Source of the DNA: Candidatus Poribacteria bacterium
GTDB taxonomy: Bacteria > Poribacteria > WGA-4E > GCA-2687025
Direction of reading: 5' to 3'
Length of the DNA: 64,000 nt
Assembly: GCA_028818695.1 (NCBI GenBank)
Contig: JAPPNK010000021.1
Location: 62,001-126,000, forward strand
Shown: piece by piece, positions 50,486-59,700 of the stretch
How the letters are laid out: each line of letters begins with the position of its first letter
How positions within the stretch are numbered: position 1 is the stretch's first letter
Translations under genes and position numbers: made by a program
Notes under the pieces: generated by a model
The model's database searches: none
Told to the model about the DNA's origin: nothing
What the model saw: only the letters and a program-made list of their open reading frames with translations

Positions 50486-52776
50486 AATTAGGTCGTTTGC
50501 TGTATGGGGCTGTTGTCTGCTGGGCGCTCTGCTGGTCGAGTTTGGCTTGGGGGAGCAACGCAGCGGAGTTGAAAAACGCCGACGGGACTTGGAAATATAC
50601 GAACGCGCTGATTGACGAAACCAGTCCTTATCTGCTGTCGCATGCGCATAACCCTGTCGATTGGCATCCATGGGGACCTGAGGCGTTTGAGCTGGCGCGC
50701 AAGCTGGATCGTCCAATTTTTTTGTCGGTCGGTTACTCGACCTGCTACTGGTGTCATGTAATGGAGCGGCTTGTGTTCTGCAATGTTGAAATTGCGGAGG
50801 CGATGAACGCGTCGTTTGTGAATATCAAGGTCGACCGCGAGGAGCGCCCTGACATCGACAAGTATTATATGACGGCGACGCAGCTGCTGAGCGGGCGGGG
50901 CGGATGGCCGAACTCGGTCTTTTTGTCGCCCGATTTGAAGCCGTTATACGCAGGAACCTACTTTCCGCCGACAGACGGACATGGGTCGCCCTCATTTCCG
51001 CGCGTCATTGCGGCGGTGAACAAGGCGTGGGAGAACGACCGCGAACAGCTCGTCGCCCGCGCAGAACAGGTCGCCGAAGGGATCTCCCAGATACAGTCAG
51101 GCGGCGACGCCCTGAAGCCTGGCCCTTTTTCAAGGGAACATACGGGTCAATTGATCGGCCTCTTGAAAGCCGACTTTGACAATCGGTTCGGCGGATTTGG
51201 CGGCGCGCCGAAGTTTCCCAACGAGATTGAGCTGGCGACGCTGCTGGCAGAACATGAGCGCTCGGACGACCAGGAAGCGCTGGACATTGTCGTCAAGACG
51301 TTGAGCGAGATGGCGCGCGGGGGCATCCATGATCATCTGGCAGGCGGCTTTCACCGCTATTCAACCGACGCGCAATGGCGCGTGCCGCATTTTGAAAAGA
51401 TGCTCTACAACCAAGCGCAGTTGGCGTCCGTTTATCTGCGCGCCTATCGATTGACGGAGCGGGAGGAGCTTTTGAAGGCTGCGAAGGGCATCCTCGCCTT
51501 TGTTGACAAGACGATGACGGGACCGAACGGCGAATTTTATTCGGCGGTCGACTCCGAAACGGAGGAGGAGGAGGGCAAGTCGTATCTCTGGACGGAGGAC
51601 GAAATACGCGCGGCGCTCGGAAAAGACGCAGCCGCTTTTTTGCGCTCATACGGGCTGGCGCCGATGCCGCACGGCGAGGGCAAGACGCTGTATGTGAAGC
51701 GTCCGATGGAGCGGGACGACCTTCTCCGCCGACTTCTGCAGGCGCGCAACCAGCGTCCTCAGCCGCTCATCGACACAAAGGCGCTGACGGGCTGGAACGG
51801 CATGATGATCGGGGCGTATGCCGAAGCGTATATGGTTTTAAACAAAAAAGAGTATCTGCGCAGCGCCGAAAGAGCGGCCGCGTTTATTGAGGAGCGGCTG
51901 CGAGATGAACATGGCAACCTGCTTCGTTCCTACCGCGCGGGAAAAGCGAAGGGCAACGCTTTTTTGGACGATTACGCCTTCTATGCGAGCGGGCTGTTGA
52001 AACTTCACGAGGCGACGGGGAACGAAGAGTATTTGCGGCGCGCTCAAGAGACGGCGGATGAGATGAAACGGCGGTTTTGGGACGAAGAGAAAGGCGCCTT
52101 TTATTTCACCGAGTCGAAGGGCGACCTGCCCCTGCGCGTGAAAAGCTTGTATGACGGGGCGATCCCGTCGGGCAATTCGGAGGCGGCGCATGCGCTGTTG
52201 TCGCTTTCGTCCGCTCTGGACGATCTGTCGTATCGAGAATTGGCGTATGAGACGCTGCGCTCCACTGCCGAAGCGACGCGCCTCTATCCGCGCGCCTTTG
52301 TGTGGATGCTGGCAGCGGCGGCGCGGTATTTGGATGAGCCGTTGCCTGCCGCGGTCTTATTGAACAACAGCGAGGCCTTGGCTCATTTGACGATCGTCTC
52401 CGCGCCGCCCGAAGCGTCCGCCGGCTCCGTTTTTGAGGTGGAAGCGCGTCTGAAGGTGGAGAGCGGGTGGCATGTAAACGCCAACCCAGCGTCGGAGAGT
52501 TATCTGATCCCGACCACGATAGAATCGGCGGACGCCCGCTTCACGCTGCTGAGTGTAGAGTATCCGTCCGGCGAGACGAAGTCGTTCGCGTTTTCGGAGT
52601 CGCCGATTCAGGTGTATGACGGCGAGGCGTCGTTTCGGCTTTCTGTTCAGGCGCCGTCTGACGCGGCGGGCGAAACGCAGCTGACGATCCGCGCGCGCTA
52701 CCAGGCATGCAACGATGAACTATGCCGCGAGCCAATGTTGGGCGAAGCGTTCGTCTCCATTCGCATTGTGGAATAG
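50482..52776 (+). CDS. Exported DUF255 thioredoxin/epimerase-fold protein fused to a DsbD-alpha-like domain
   Basis: 764 residues. Signal peptide (about 1-24). Residues 35-200 are the DUF255 thioredoxin-like domain: [13 protein letters not shown], redox pair C88-Y-W-C91-[15 protein letters not shown] and [11 protein letters not shown]. Residues 220-630 form the alpha/alpha toroid seen in YyaL/SSP411 proteins ([46 protein letters not shown]). The last 125 residues match the periplasmic N-terminal domain of DsbD ([30 protein letters not shown] with its Cys pair). A disulfide-handling role in the periplasm is likely. The fusion is unusual. Confidence 0.88.
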   Translation: MKLGRLLYGAVVCWALCWSSLAWGSNAAELKNADGTWKYTNALIDETSPYLLSHAHNPVDWHPWGPEAFELARKLDRPIFLSVGYSTCYWCHVMERLVFCNVEIAEAMNASFVNIKVDREERPDIDKYYMTATQLLSGRGGWPNSVFLSPDLKPLYAGTYFPPTDGHGSPSFPRVIAAVNKAWENDREQLVARAEQVAEGISQIQSGGDALKPGPFSREHTGQLIGLLKADFDNRFGGFGGAPKFPNEIELATLLAEHERSDDQEALDIVVKTLSEMARGGIHDHLAGGFHRYSTDAQWRVPHFEKMLYNQAQLASVYLRAYRLTEREELLKAAKGILAFVDKTMTGPNGEFYSAVDSETEEEEGKSYLWTEDEIRAALGKDAAAFLRSYGLAPMPHGEGKTLYVKRPMERDDLLRRLLQARNQRPQPLIDTKALTGWNGMMIGAYAEAYMVLNKKEYLRSAERAAAFIEERLRDEHGNLLRSYRAGKAKGNAFLDDYAFYASGLLKLHEATGNEEYLRRAQETADEMKRRFWDEEKGAFYFTESKGDLPLRVKSLYDGAIPSGNSEAAHALLSLSSALDDLSYRELAYETLRSTAEATRLYPRAFVWMLAAAARYLDEPLPAAVLLNNSEALAHLTIVSAPPEASAGSVFEVEARLKVESGWHVNANPASESYLIPTTIESADARFTLLSVEYPSGETKSFAFSESPIQVYDGEASFRLSVQAPSDAAGETQLTIRARYQACNDELCREPMLGEAFVSIRIVE

Positions 52777-52779
52777 CGG

Positions 52780-54318
52780 CTATTCGCCGGCGTAGGGCGG
52801 ATTTTCAAATCGGCACTCCGTTTCAACGACGCGCGGATCCTCCTGCTCCCGCAGTATCTCCATAAGCCGCGCGGACAACTGCCACAGAACATTCGCGGCG
52901 GATGGATCCCCCGCAAGGTTGTTCATGTAGTGCGGGTCGCTGTGGAGGTCGTACAGCTCTTCTGCGGGAAATTTGCCGAACCCCATCTGGAAAAGCCTTT
53001 GCGTTTCAGGCTTCGCGCGGTTGTGTACCATCCACGCTTTCGTCGGCGACGCATCCATGTCGGGATATGCGATGAAGGTGTTGTTGCAGAGCTTGTCGTA
53101 TGAGGGCGGCTCTGCGGTCGGGTCGTCAAGTCCTTTTGGATCGCCCATCGGCCATCTGTCCGGCTCAAAGTTGCGTATGTAGAGGTAGCGGTCGGTGCGC
53201 AGGGCGCGCTGCGGATAAGGCAGGCTGCCAGGCCGCGCTTTGGCGACATGCCGCTCTCTTCCGAGGACGACATGGTCGCGCTCTGCATTAACCTGCCCCT
53301 GCTCGCTCGACTCGATAACGGGCAGGAGACTTTTGGCGGACATGCCTTGAAGCGGCTCTAGCCCGCCGGCTTCCATAAAGGTTGGGGCTAAGTCCATGAG
53401 GTTGACGAAGTCGTCAATGACGCGCCCTTCTGGACATCTTCCCGGCCATCGAACGGCGAGCGCCACTTCGCATCCGAGGTTGTAGAGATTGCATTTGCCT
53501 CTTGGGAAACCTGGTATGCCGTGGTCTCCGCTGACAACGATGAGCGTATTGTCGATCTCCCCAATCTCTTCCAGCATTTTCAACAGAACGCCGAGTCCGC
53601 CGTCAAACGCGAGGCATTCGCCCAGATAGTCGCACACATCTTCGCGTATGTCGTGGACGTCGGGCAGGAAGGCGGGCAGTTTGCCTTTCAAGTCGTCCGG
53701 TTCCAGTCCCCAGAGCTGCTTGCCGGAGCCTCGCTGCCATTTTCGGTGTGTGTTGGTGGGTCCCCACCAGTAGCAGAAGGGATGGTCGCCGGAGCGCGCG
53801 TCCAGGAACGCTTGGAAGTTGTCGCGCGTTTCGTTGTATAAAAGCCGCTTCGCGCCTTCGATGCCATGTTCGGGGGCGTTTCGAGTCGCGGCGAAGGAGA
53901 ACTGACCGAACTGCGTTCCTGCGGGAGCGTAGCGCGTTCGGTCGCCGCCGTAGGGAGCGTCGCGCGGCGTCCCCGGCGACCATACCTTGTAGGTGTAGCC
54001 GATGTGGTATCCCGCTTTTTCGAGCGCCAGCGGATAGGAGGGGATCGTATCGTCCCATTCCGCGCCTTGCAGGATGGCTCCGCGCCCCGTCTGCCAGAAA
54101 TAGCGCCCTGTCAAGATGGAGCTTCTGCATGGGGTGCATGACGGGGCGGGGACGAAGGCGTTCGTAAAGAGCGCGCCCTCGTTGGCGACGCGGTCAAAGT
54201 TGGGCGTGTCGATGAGCGCGTTGGGCGTGTTTTCGCCTTCGATGTTGCGGTAAGCGCTGGCGTAGCGCCCCCAGTCGTCGGCGAATGCAAAGAGAATATT
54301 CGGCGGCTGTCGGTTCAT
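52780..54318 (-). CDS. Type I sulfatase, second copy
   Basis: 512 residues from ATG 54318, which has AGGGG at better spacing than the ATG 9 bases upstream. Formylglycine site SC61-TPCRSSILTG (C-x-P-x-R kept, with an additional Cys inside). Metal residues: FAFADDWG and VVSGDHGIPG. The insert FSFAATRNAPEHGIEG and the C-terminal ELYDLHSDPHYMNNLAG are typical of the larger bacterial sulfatases. No signal peptide. It follows the AccA fragment by 52 bases on the same strand and converges with the DUF255 gene. Not closely similar to the sulfatase at 37197-38492. Confidence 0.92.
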   Translation of the reverse strand: MNRQPPNILFAFADDWGRYASAYRNIEGENTPNALIDTPNFDRVANEGALFTNAFVPAPSCTPCRSSILTGRYFWQTGRGAILQGAEWDDTIPSYPLALEKAGYHIGYTYKVWSPGTPRDAPYGGDRTRYAPAGTQFGQFSFAATRNAPEHGIEGAKRLLYNETRDNFQAFLDARSGDHPFCYWWGPTNTHRKWQRGSGKQLWGLEPDDLKGKLPAFLPDVHDIREDVCDYLGECLAFDGGLGVLLKMLEEIGEIDNTLIVVSGDHGIPGFPRGKCNLYNLGCEVALAVRWPGRCPEGRVIDDFVNLMDLAPTFMEAGGLEPLQGMSAKSLLPVIESSEQGQVNAERDHVVLGRERHVAKARPGSLPYPQRALRTDRYLYIRNFEPDRWPMGDPKGLDDPTAEPPSYDKLCNNTFIAYPDMDASPTKAWMVHNRAKPETQRLFQMGFGKFPAEELYDLHSDPHYMNNLAGDPSAANVLWQLSARLMEILREQEDPRVVETECRFENPPYAGE

Positions 54319-54370
54319 TTCATTCACCCCTGGCTTTTAGTCTGCGTTCGTTTGATTGATTGAAGTAATT

Positions 54371-54832
54371 TTAGAGATTGCGCGGACACGCTCTGCGCTG
54401 GCGTATTTCGTCAGGCGTCCATTGGGCGGCATGTTTCAGCGCAACTTCAACCGCGTTCGCTTCAGGACGCGTCAACAGGTCGAAGATTGGCTCAACAAAC
54501 TGGCGCAGCTGTTCGTCTTTTACCGCGGCGATGAGCGGGACGCCGGCTCCGATCAACGCCTCCATCAGTTCCGCATGCGCGTTTGTCAATCTGCTGTCGG
54601 TTGGCGCGGCGCAGAGGGCAGGGGCGTTGTATAGAAAGAGAACAGGGATGTTTAATCTCTCCGCCAGAGATATGAGTCTCGCCGCCTTTCCGTAGGCAGG
54701 CGCTGTGAAGACGCCCGTTCTATTCCGTATATAGCAGCATCTCGCCGCCCCGGCGTTCGCCAGCCCGATCTCTGTTTGAGGGTCTTCTCCCCGCGTTCGG
54801 TCGCCATGCAGTTCGAATCGGTTTATCAGCAT
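54371..54832 (-). pseudogene. Fragment similar to acetyl-CoA carboxylase carboxyltransferase alpha (AccA)
   Basis: 153 residues beginning within a domain: FELHGDRTRGED corresponds to the AccA motif FIELHGDR, GKAARLISLAERLNIPVLFL to YRKALRLM-x-LAE-x-FxxPI, and LMEALIGAGVPLIAAV to the next crotonase-fold strand. The usual TPGAYPG oxyanion loop is replaced by NAPALCAAP, and both the 60-odd N-terminal and the 100 C-terminal residues of AccA are missing. The ATG lies at the end of the operon terminator upstream with no ribosome site. Probably a decayed or repurposed fragment, not a working subunit. Confidence 0.55.
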
Positions 54833-54838
54833 ATGTAT

Positions 54839-54875
54839 AAAAAAACGGGCAGGCCAAATGCGGCCTACCCGTTTT
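54839..54875 (-). terminator. Rho-independent terminator after the LysM gene
   Basis: Read on the minus strand: AACGGGTAGGCC, loop GCATTT, GGCCTGCCCGTT, then seven T (complement of 54839-54845). A 12-base stem with one mismatch, 28 bases after the LysM stop. It closes the giant protein-PorV-LysM operon. Confidence 0.9.
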
Positions 54876-54902
54876 CCGAGTTTAACGATGTCAATTCTGC
54901 GG

Positions 54903-55682
54903 TTAGCGAGCTGCCGTCACCACCATCAACGCGACGCTGGCTGCCAAGAACGAAAGCACGCCAACTGTGCGCTTATTCTGGTGGACCTCGCCGATCGGAT
55001 TCACCGGCGCATGCAGTTCCATCATTTTTGCGGCAAGCTCTTCCACCGCTTTTTGACGAGTCATCTCATGCTTCTCAACCGAACTCATGAGCGTCGCCAG
55101 TTCCTTTTTCAAGGCGTCCAGCTCCGACTTCGTCATTTTATGCTGCTCTTGAGTTCTGTTCGACAGCTTATCCACCTTTGAAGAGATCGTCTTGCTGAGC
55201 TGGTTGATCCTCTTCTCAACGGAGCTCAGATCCATCGGGTGGATGGAATCAAGCTTTTTCAGCAACTTGGAGAAGTCCTCGTCGTGGAGATGCGAGTCCA
55301 AATGCTCCATCTCTTCCTTGAGATCCGCCAGTTGTTTTTGAGCCTTGGAAAGCCGCTCGCTCAATTTGTTCAGCATCTCTTCAATCATCGGAGTCGGCAC
55401 TTCCACCTCCGGCTCAGGCTCTGGCATCGGCTCCATCACTGTCCCAGGGATATTCAGAACCTCGCCTGGATAGATCCAGTGCGGATCGCCGGAACGGAGA
55501 TCGTTGATTTCTACCCATTCCGGAAAACGCAGCGCGTCGCCAAGATGCTCCTGGGAAAGATCCCACAACGTGTCGCCTTTTTTCACGGTCAAGGTTTCGT
55601 ACATCCCCGCAACCAGAGGGGCGCCAACCGCCAGCGCAAGCGCGGCAGCGGCAATCATTTGAAAACCTCTACGCCTCATCAT
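54903..55682 (-). CDS. LysM domain protein with coiled coil and C-terminal membrane segment
   Basis: 259 residues from ATG 55682, 6 bases after GAAGGAG; a longer frame upstream would overlap the preceding gene and lack a site. Signal/anchor segment at about 9-26. LysM at about 30-80 (LTVKKGDTLWDLSQEHLGD...PHWIYPGEVLNIP), which binds peptidoglycan. A Pro/Glu linker (EPMPEPEPEVEVP), then a long coiled coil (about 100-225) rich in Lys and Glu, and a terminal membrane helix (VGVLSFLAASVALMVV). It could link envelope layers around a secretion or surface structure. Third gene of the operon with the PorV-like and giant proteins. Confidence 0.88.
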   Translation of the reverse strand: MMRRRGFQMIAAAALALAVGAPLVAGMYETLTVKKGDTLWDLSQEHLGDALRFPEWVEINDLRSGDPHWIYPGEVLNIPGTVMEPMPEPEPEVEVPTPMIEEMLNKLSERLSKAQKQLADLKEEMEHLDSHLHDEDFSKLLKKLDSIHPMDLSSVEKRINQLSKTISSKVDKLSNRTQEQHKMTKSELDALKKELATLMSSVEKHEMTRQKAVEELAAKMMELHAPVNPIGEVHQNKRTVGVLSFLAASVALMVVTAAR

Positions 55683-55717
55683 ATGAAACTCCTTCTCTGT
55701 CGTCGATCTGCGGCTCA

Positions 55718-56716
55718 TCAATACTGGTAGCCGATGGAAACAAAGTGGCGGGGAACTTCCGCAAGGCTGCTCGCCGCTTGATTGCTCAACTGGTAGGCAT
55801 AGTCCAACGCCAGCGAGCCGAAGTTGACGCCGATGCCAGTGTACCATGCGCTGCGGTCGGAGCTTTGGCTCGTTCCGAGTCTCAGGCAGACCGGATTGAT
55901 GGAGTATTCGACGCCGAATTTGACAAGCCGCGTCGATTCTCCGCCGGCATTGATGAGGTTGACAAGCATCTGCTCAATTTCAGCCGCCATCAGGACGCCG
56001 TCGTAGGACGGATAGGTCACCGCGACGCCCGCCGAAATGATCGGCTCGGTTTCGCCTTCGCCAAGCTTTCCGCCAAGGTTCCGCGCCGACAGCCCGTAAT
56101 GAAGCGTATCAGCAATCAGCCCCTGAACGCCGAGCGTCACGCCGCCGAACCCGGAAGCGCTTGCGTCGTCAGGATAGTCCTCATCCACGCCGTCAAACTT
56201 GTCAAACAGCATTCCAACTGCCAGCCCAAACTGAAACTCGTCGCTGACCTTATGGCCGTACGCCAGGTCAACGGCGTTGCTTGCATAGCCGAGCGAGCCG
56301 TGTGTATTGCCTTGTAGATCGGTGAGCTCAAAGGGGGCGTCGTCGCTGTCTCCGACGCTCACATTTCGCCATGAAATTCCCAAAGAGCCGTTTTCTCCGC
56401 CCACGTATCCGAGCGCGACCCCGAAGGCGTTTCGTCGTATATCCAGCGGGCTATCTTGTGTGAATATCGCCAACTCGGTATCTGTGCTTCCACCCAGCCC
56501 CGCAGGGTTGGTGGTAATTGCTGGAACGCCGGCGGCGAGGGGCGAGAACGCTTGGAGAGCGATTGCCCGGGCGCCTTGCCCTGGGAAGAGCCAGGAGGCT
56601 CCGTGTCGCGTTCCCAGCGTCTCGTCTTCCGCTGTTGCCACAGCGGCGTATCCAATCAGCGCCGACGTTGCGAGCGCAAACGCGGCTAACTTTGTCCATT
56701 TTCTTCCGTCAATCAT
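55718..56716 (-). CDS. PorV/PorQ-like outer-membrane barrel protein
   Basis: 332 residues with a signal peptide (about 8-29, AAFALATSALIGYAAVATAE). The mature start, GASWLFPGQGARAIALQ...AAGVPAITTNPAGL, is the hallmark of the PorV/PorQ (UPF0164-like) family: a Gly-Ala-Arg-Ala element and NPAGL. The rest is a barrel of FadL/PorV type (LGYVGGENGSLGISWRNV, YGHKVSDEFQFGLAVG, LHYGLSARNLGGKLG) ending YQY. In T9SS, PorV carries cargo from the translocon to the attachment complex by binding its C-terminal domain. Here the gene lies directly after a protein with such a domain. AGGAG precedes the start. Confidence 0.82.
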   Translation of the reverse strand: MIDGRKWTKLAAFALATSALIGYAAVATAEDETLGTRHGASWLFPGQGARAIALQAFSPLAAGVPAITTNPAGLGGSTDTELAIFTQDSPLDIRRNAFGVALGYVGGENGSLGISWRNVSVGDSDDAPFELTDLQGNTHGSLGYASNAVDLAYGHKVSDEFQFGLAVGMLFDKFDGVDEDYPDDASASGFGGVTLGVQGLIADTLHYGLSARNLGGKLGEGETEPIISAGVAVTYPSYDGVLMAAEIEQMLVNLINAGGESTRLVKFGVEYSINPVCLRLGTSQSSDRSAWYTGIGVNFGSLALDYAYQLSNQAASSLAEVPRHFVSIGYQY

Positions 56717-56754
56717 CAGACGCTCCTATGTATGTCTGCGCGAAGGTGAAAGGG

Positions 56755-56781
56755 GCGGGGGCTGATTGCGCCAGCCCCCGC
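56755..56781 (-). promoter_or_regulatory. Strong intercistronic hairpin between giant and PorV-like genes
   Basis: GCGGGGGCTG at 56755-56764 pairs perfectly with CAGCCCCCGC at 56772-56781 (7-base loop). No T-run follows in the direction of transcription (CCCTTTCACC). More likely a processing, RNA-stability or partial-termination element adjusting PorV/LysM output against the giant protein than a full terminator. Confidence 0.55.
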
Positions 56782-56789
56782 GTTCCTTG

Positions 56790-59700
56790 TTATCTGATTT
56801 TCGCCATCTTGACGATCTTGACAACCCGCTCCCGATCGGCCGCGTCCACAATCACTTGGCAAATGTAAACGCCGCGTCCGTAGTTGCAGATCTCTTGACT
56901 CAGGTCAATCGCATGGCGGCCCGGAAGCAGTATCTGACCCGGCCGCTCTGCCACAAGCCGTCCGTTCAGGTCGTATATGCGAACCCGCACTTCGGCTTCC
57001 TTGCCGAGACCGACCCAGACAGCCACATCTTTCTCAAACGGGTTCGGAACGACGCGAACCGGTATGGTGATCGCCTCTTCCTCTTCAACGATGAAGCTCC
57101 AGGAATGCTCCGTCGCATTGCCCAGATTGTCTGCGATCGAGACCGTCGCGGTGTAGATGCCGGCTCGCAGAACATTCTGCGCCATCCATGCGACGCCTGA
57201 TTCTGTGCGGCTTTCAATCGTTCCCGCTACGCGGTTGCCGTTCAGAGTCACGGTCAGCTCAACCGAATCCACATCAATGCCCGAATCCGCATCGATGTAG
57301 TAGGCGCTCACAACCACATCTGTCCGCGCCGCCACGTTCTTGCCGACTTTTTCGCCGTCCCTCGGAGCGACTGACAAGATGCTTGGAGGCGTGGTTTCAA
57401 TCGTGAATGTCCAGCTTGTCGACGTTTCGTTTCCGAGCGCGTCCGCAAGCGTCAACATCACTTCATGCGTTCCTGTCGCCAGATCAGCGCTGGGCTGATA
57501 CGAGACGCTCGAATCGGTTACATCGGCGTTCACAGCCGCTCCGTCGACCATCAGCACAACGCTGTCGGCGTCTACGCCGGCAAGGTTGTCGGTGAAGGTC
57601 GCCGCGATGAGCGGCCGCAGCGACCGAACATATCCGGCGGGAGTCATCGTTACGATCGTCGGCGGGATCATATCGATCTCAACCAAGAAGCTGTATTGAG
57701 CCGACGCCTTATTCCCGTGTTCATCGGTCGCAGTCACAACCACCGTATGGCTTCCTTGCGAAAGCCCGTCCACCGGCAGGTGCGCCCGCGAGTTGTCAAT
57801 GATTTCCGCCGCGTCCATCGCGGCTCCGCCGTCAACCGAGAAGGTCACGCTGTCCACCTCTGAGTCGTCAAAGAAGTTGACCGCCAGCGTCGTGTCAGCC
57901 GTTCGGACAACCCCTGTCGGGGAGATGGATGTGATGATCGGCGCCGTCGTATCAAGCGATACCGTGAATTGGTATTCGGCTGAGCCGACATTGCCATGCT
58001 CATCCGTCGCTGTCACCATCACCATGTGGTCGCCGTCCGATAGACCTGTCACCGGCAACCGCGCCATCGTGTTGTCCGAGATGCTCGCCGCGTCCATCGC
58101 GTCGCCGCCGTCAACCGAGAAGGTCACGCTCGTCACATTGGAGGCGTCCGAGAAGACGACCGCCAGCGTCGTATCAGCCGATTCCACCGTTCCTGTCGGA
58201 GACACCGTCGTGATGACCGGAGGCTCAAGATCCAGCGACACGGTGAACTGATATTCGGCTGAGCCGACATTCCCATGCTCATCCGTCGCTGTCACCATCA
58301 CCATGTGGTCGCCGTCCGAAAGACCCGTCACATCCAGCGTTGCCGAAGTGTTGTCTTCCGAAATCATAGCGTCCATCGCGGCTCCCCCGTCAACAGAGAA
58401 GGTCACGCTTGTCACCATGGAAGCGTCCGACAAGGAAACCGCCAGCGTCGCGTCGGGCATCTCAACAACCCCTGTCGGAGAAACCGTCGTGATGACCGGA
58501 GGCTCAAGATCCAGCGAAACCGTGAACTGATATTCGGCAGAGCCGACATTACCATGCTCATCCGTCGCCGTCACCATCACCATGTGGTCGCCGTCCGAAA
58601 GATCCGTCACATCCAGCGTTGCCGAAGTGTTGTCGTCCGAAATCATAGCGTCCATCGCGTCCCCGCCGTCAACAGAGAAGGTCACGCTTGTCACCATGGA
58701 AGCGTCCGACAAGGAAACCGCCAGCGTCGCGTCGGGCATCTCAACAACCCCTGTCGGAGAAACCGTCGTGATGACCGGAGGCTCAAGATCCAGCGAAACC
58801 GTGAACTGATATTCGGCAGAGCCGACATTACCATGCTCATCCGTCGCCGTCACCATCACCATATGGTCGCCGTCCGAAAGACCCGTCACATCCAGCGTTG
58901 CCGAAGTGTTGTCTTCCGAAATCATAGCGTCCATCGCGGCTCCCCCGTCAACAGAGAAGGTCACGCTTGTCACCATGGAAGCGTCCGACAAGGAAACCGC
59001 CAGCGTCGCGTCGGGCATCTCAACAACCCCTGTCGGAGAAACCGTCGTGATGACCGGAGGCTCAAGATCCAGCGAAACCGTGAACTGATACTCGGCTGAG
59101 CCGACATTCCCATGTTCATCCATCGCCGTCACCATCACCATATGGTCGCCATCCGAAAGACCTGTCACATCCAGCGTTGCCGAAGTGTTGTCGTCCGAAA
59201 TCATAGCGTCCATCGCGTCCCCGCCGTCAACAGAGAAGGTCACGCTTGTCACCATGGAAGCGTCCGACAAGGAAACCGCCAGCGTCGCGTCGGGCATCTC
59301 AACAACCCCTGTCGGAGAAACCGTCGTGATGACCGGAGGCTCAAGATCCAGCGAAACCGTGAACTGATATTCGGCTGAGCCGACATTCCCATGTTCATCC
59401 ATCGCCGTCACCATCACCATGTGGTCGCCGTCCGAAAGACCCGTCACATCCAGCGTTGCCGAAGTGTTGTCTTCCGAAATCATAGCGTCCATCGCGGCTC
59501 CCCCGTCAACAGAGAAGGTCACGCTTGTCACCATGGAAGCGTCCGACAAGGAAACCGCCAGCGTCGCGTCGGGCATCTCAACAACCCCTGTCGGAGAAAC
59601 CGTCGTGATGACCGGAGGCTCAAGATCCAGCGAAACCGTGAACTGATATTCGGCTGAGCCGACATTCCCATGTTCATCCATCGCCGTCACCATCACCATG

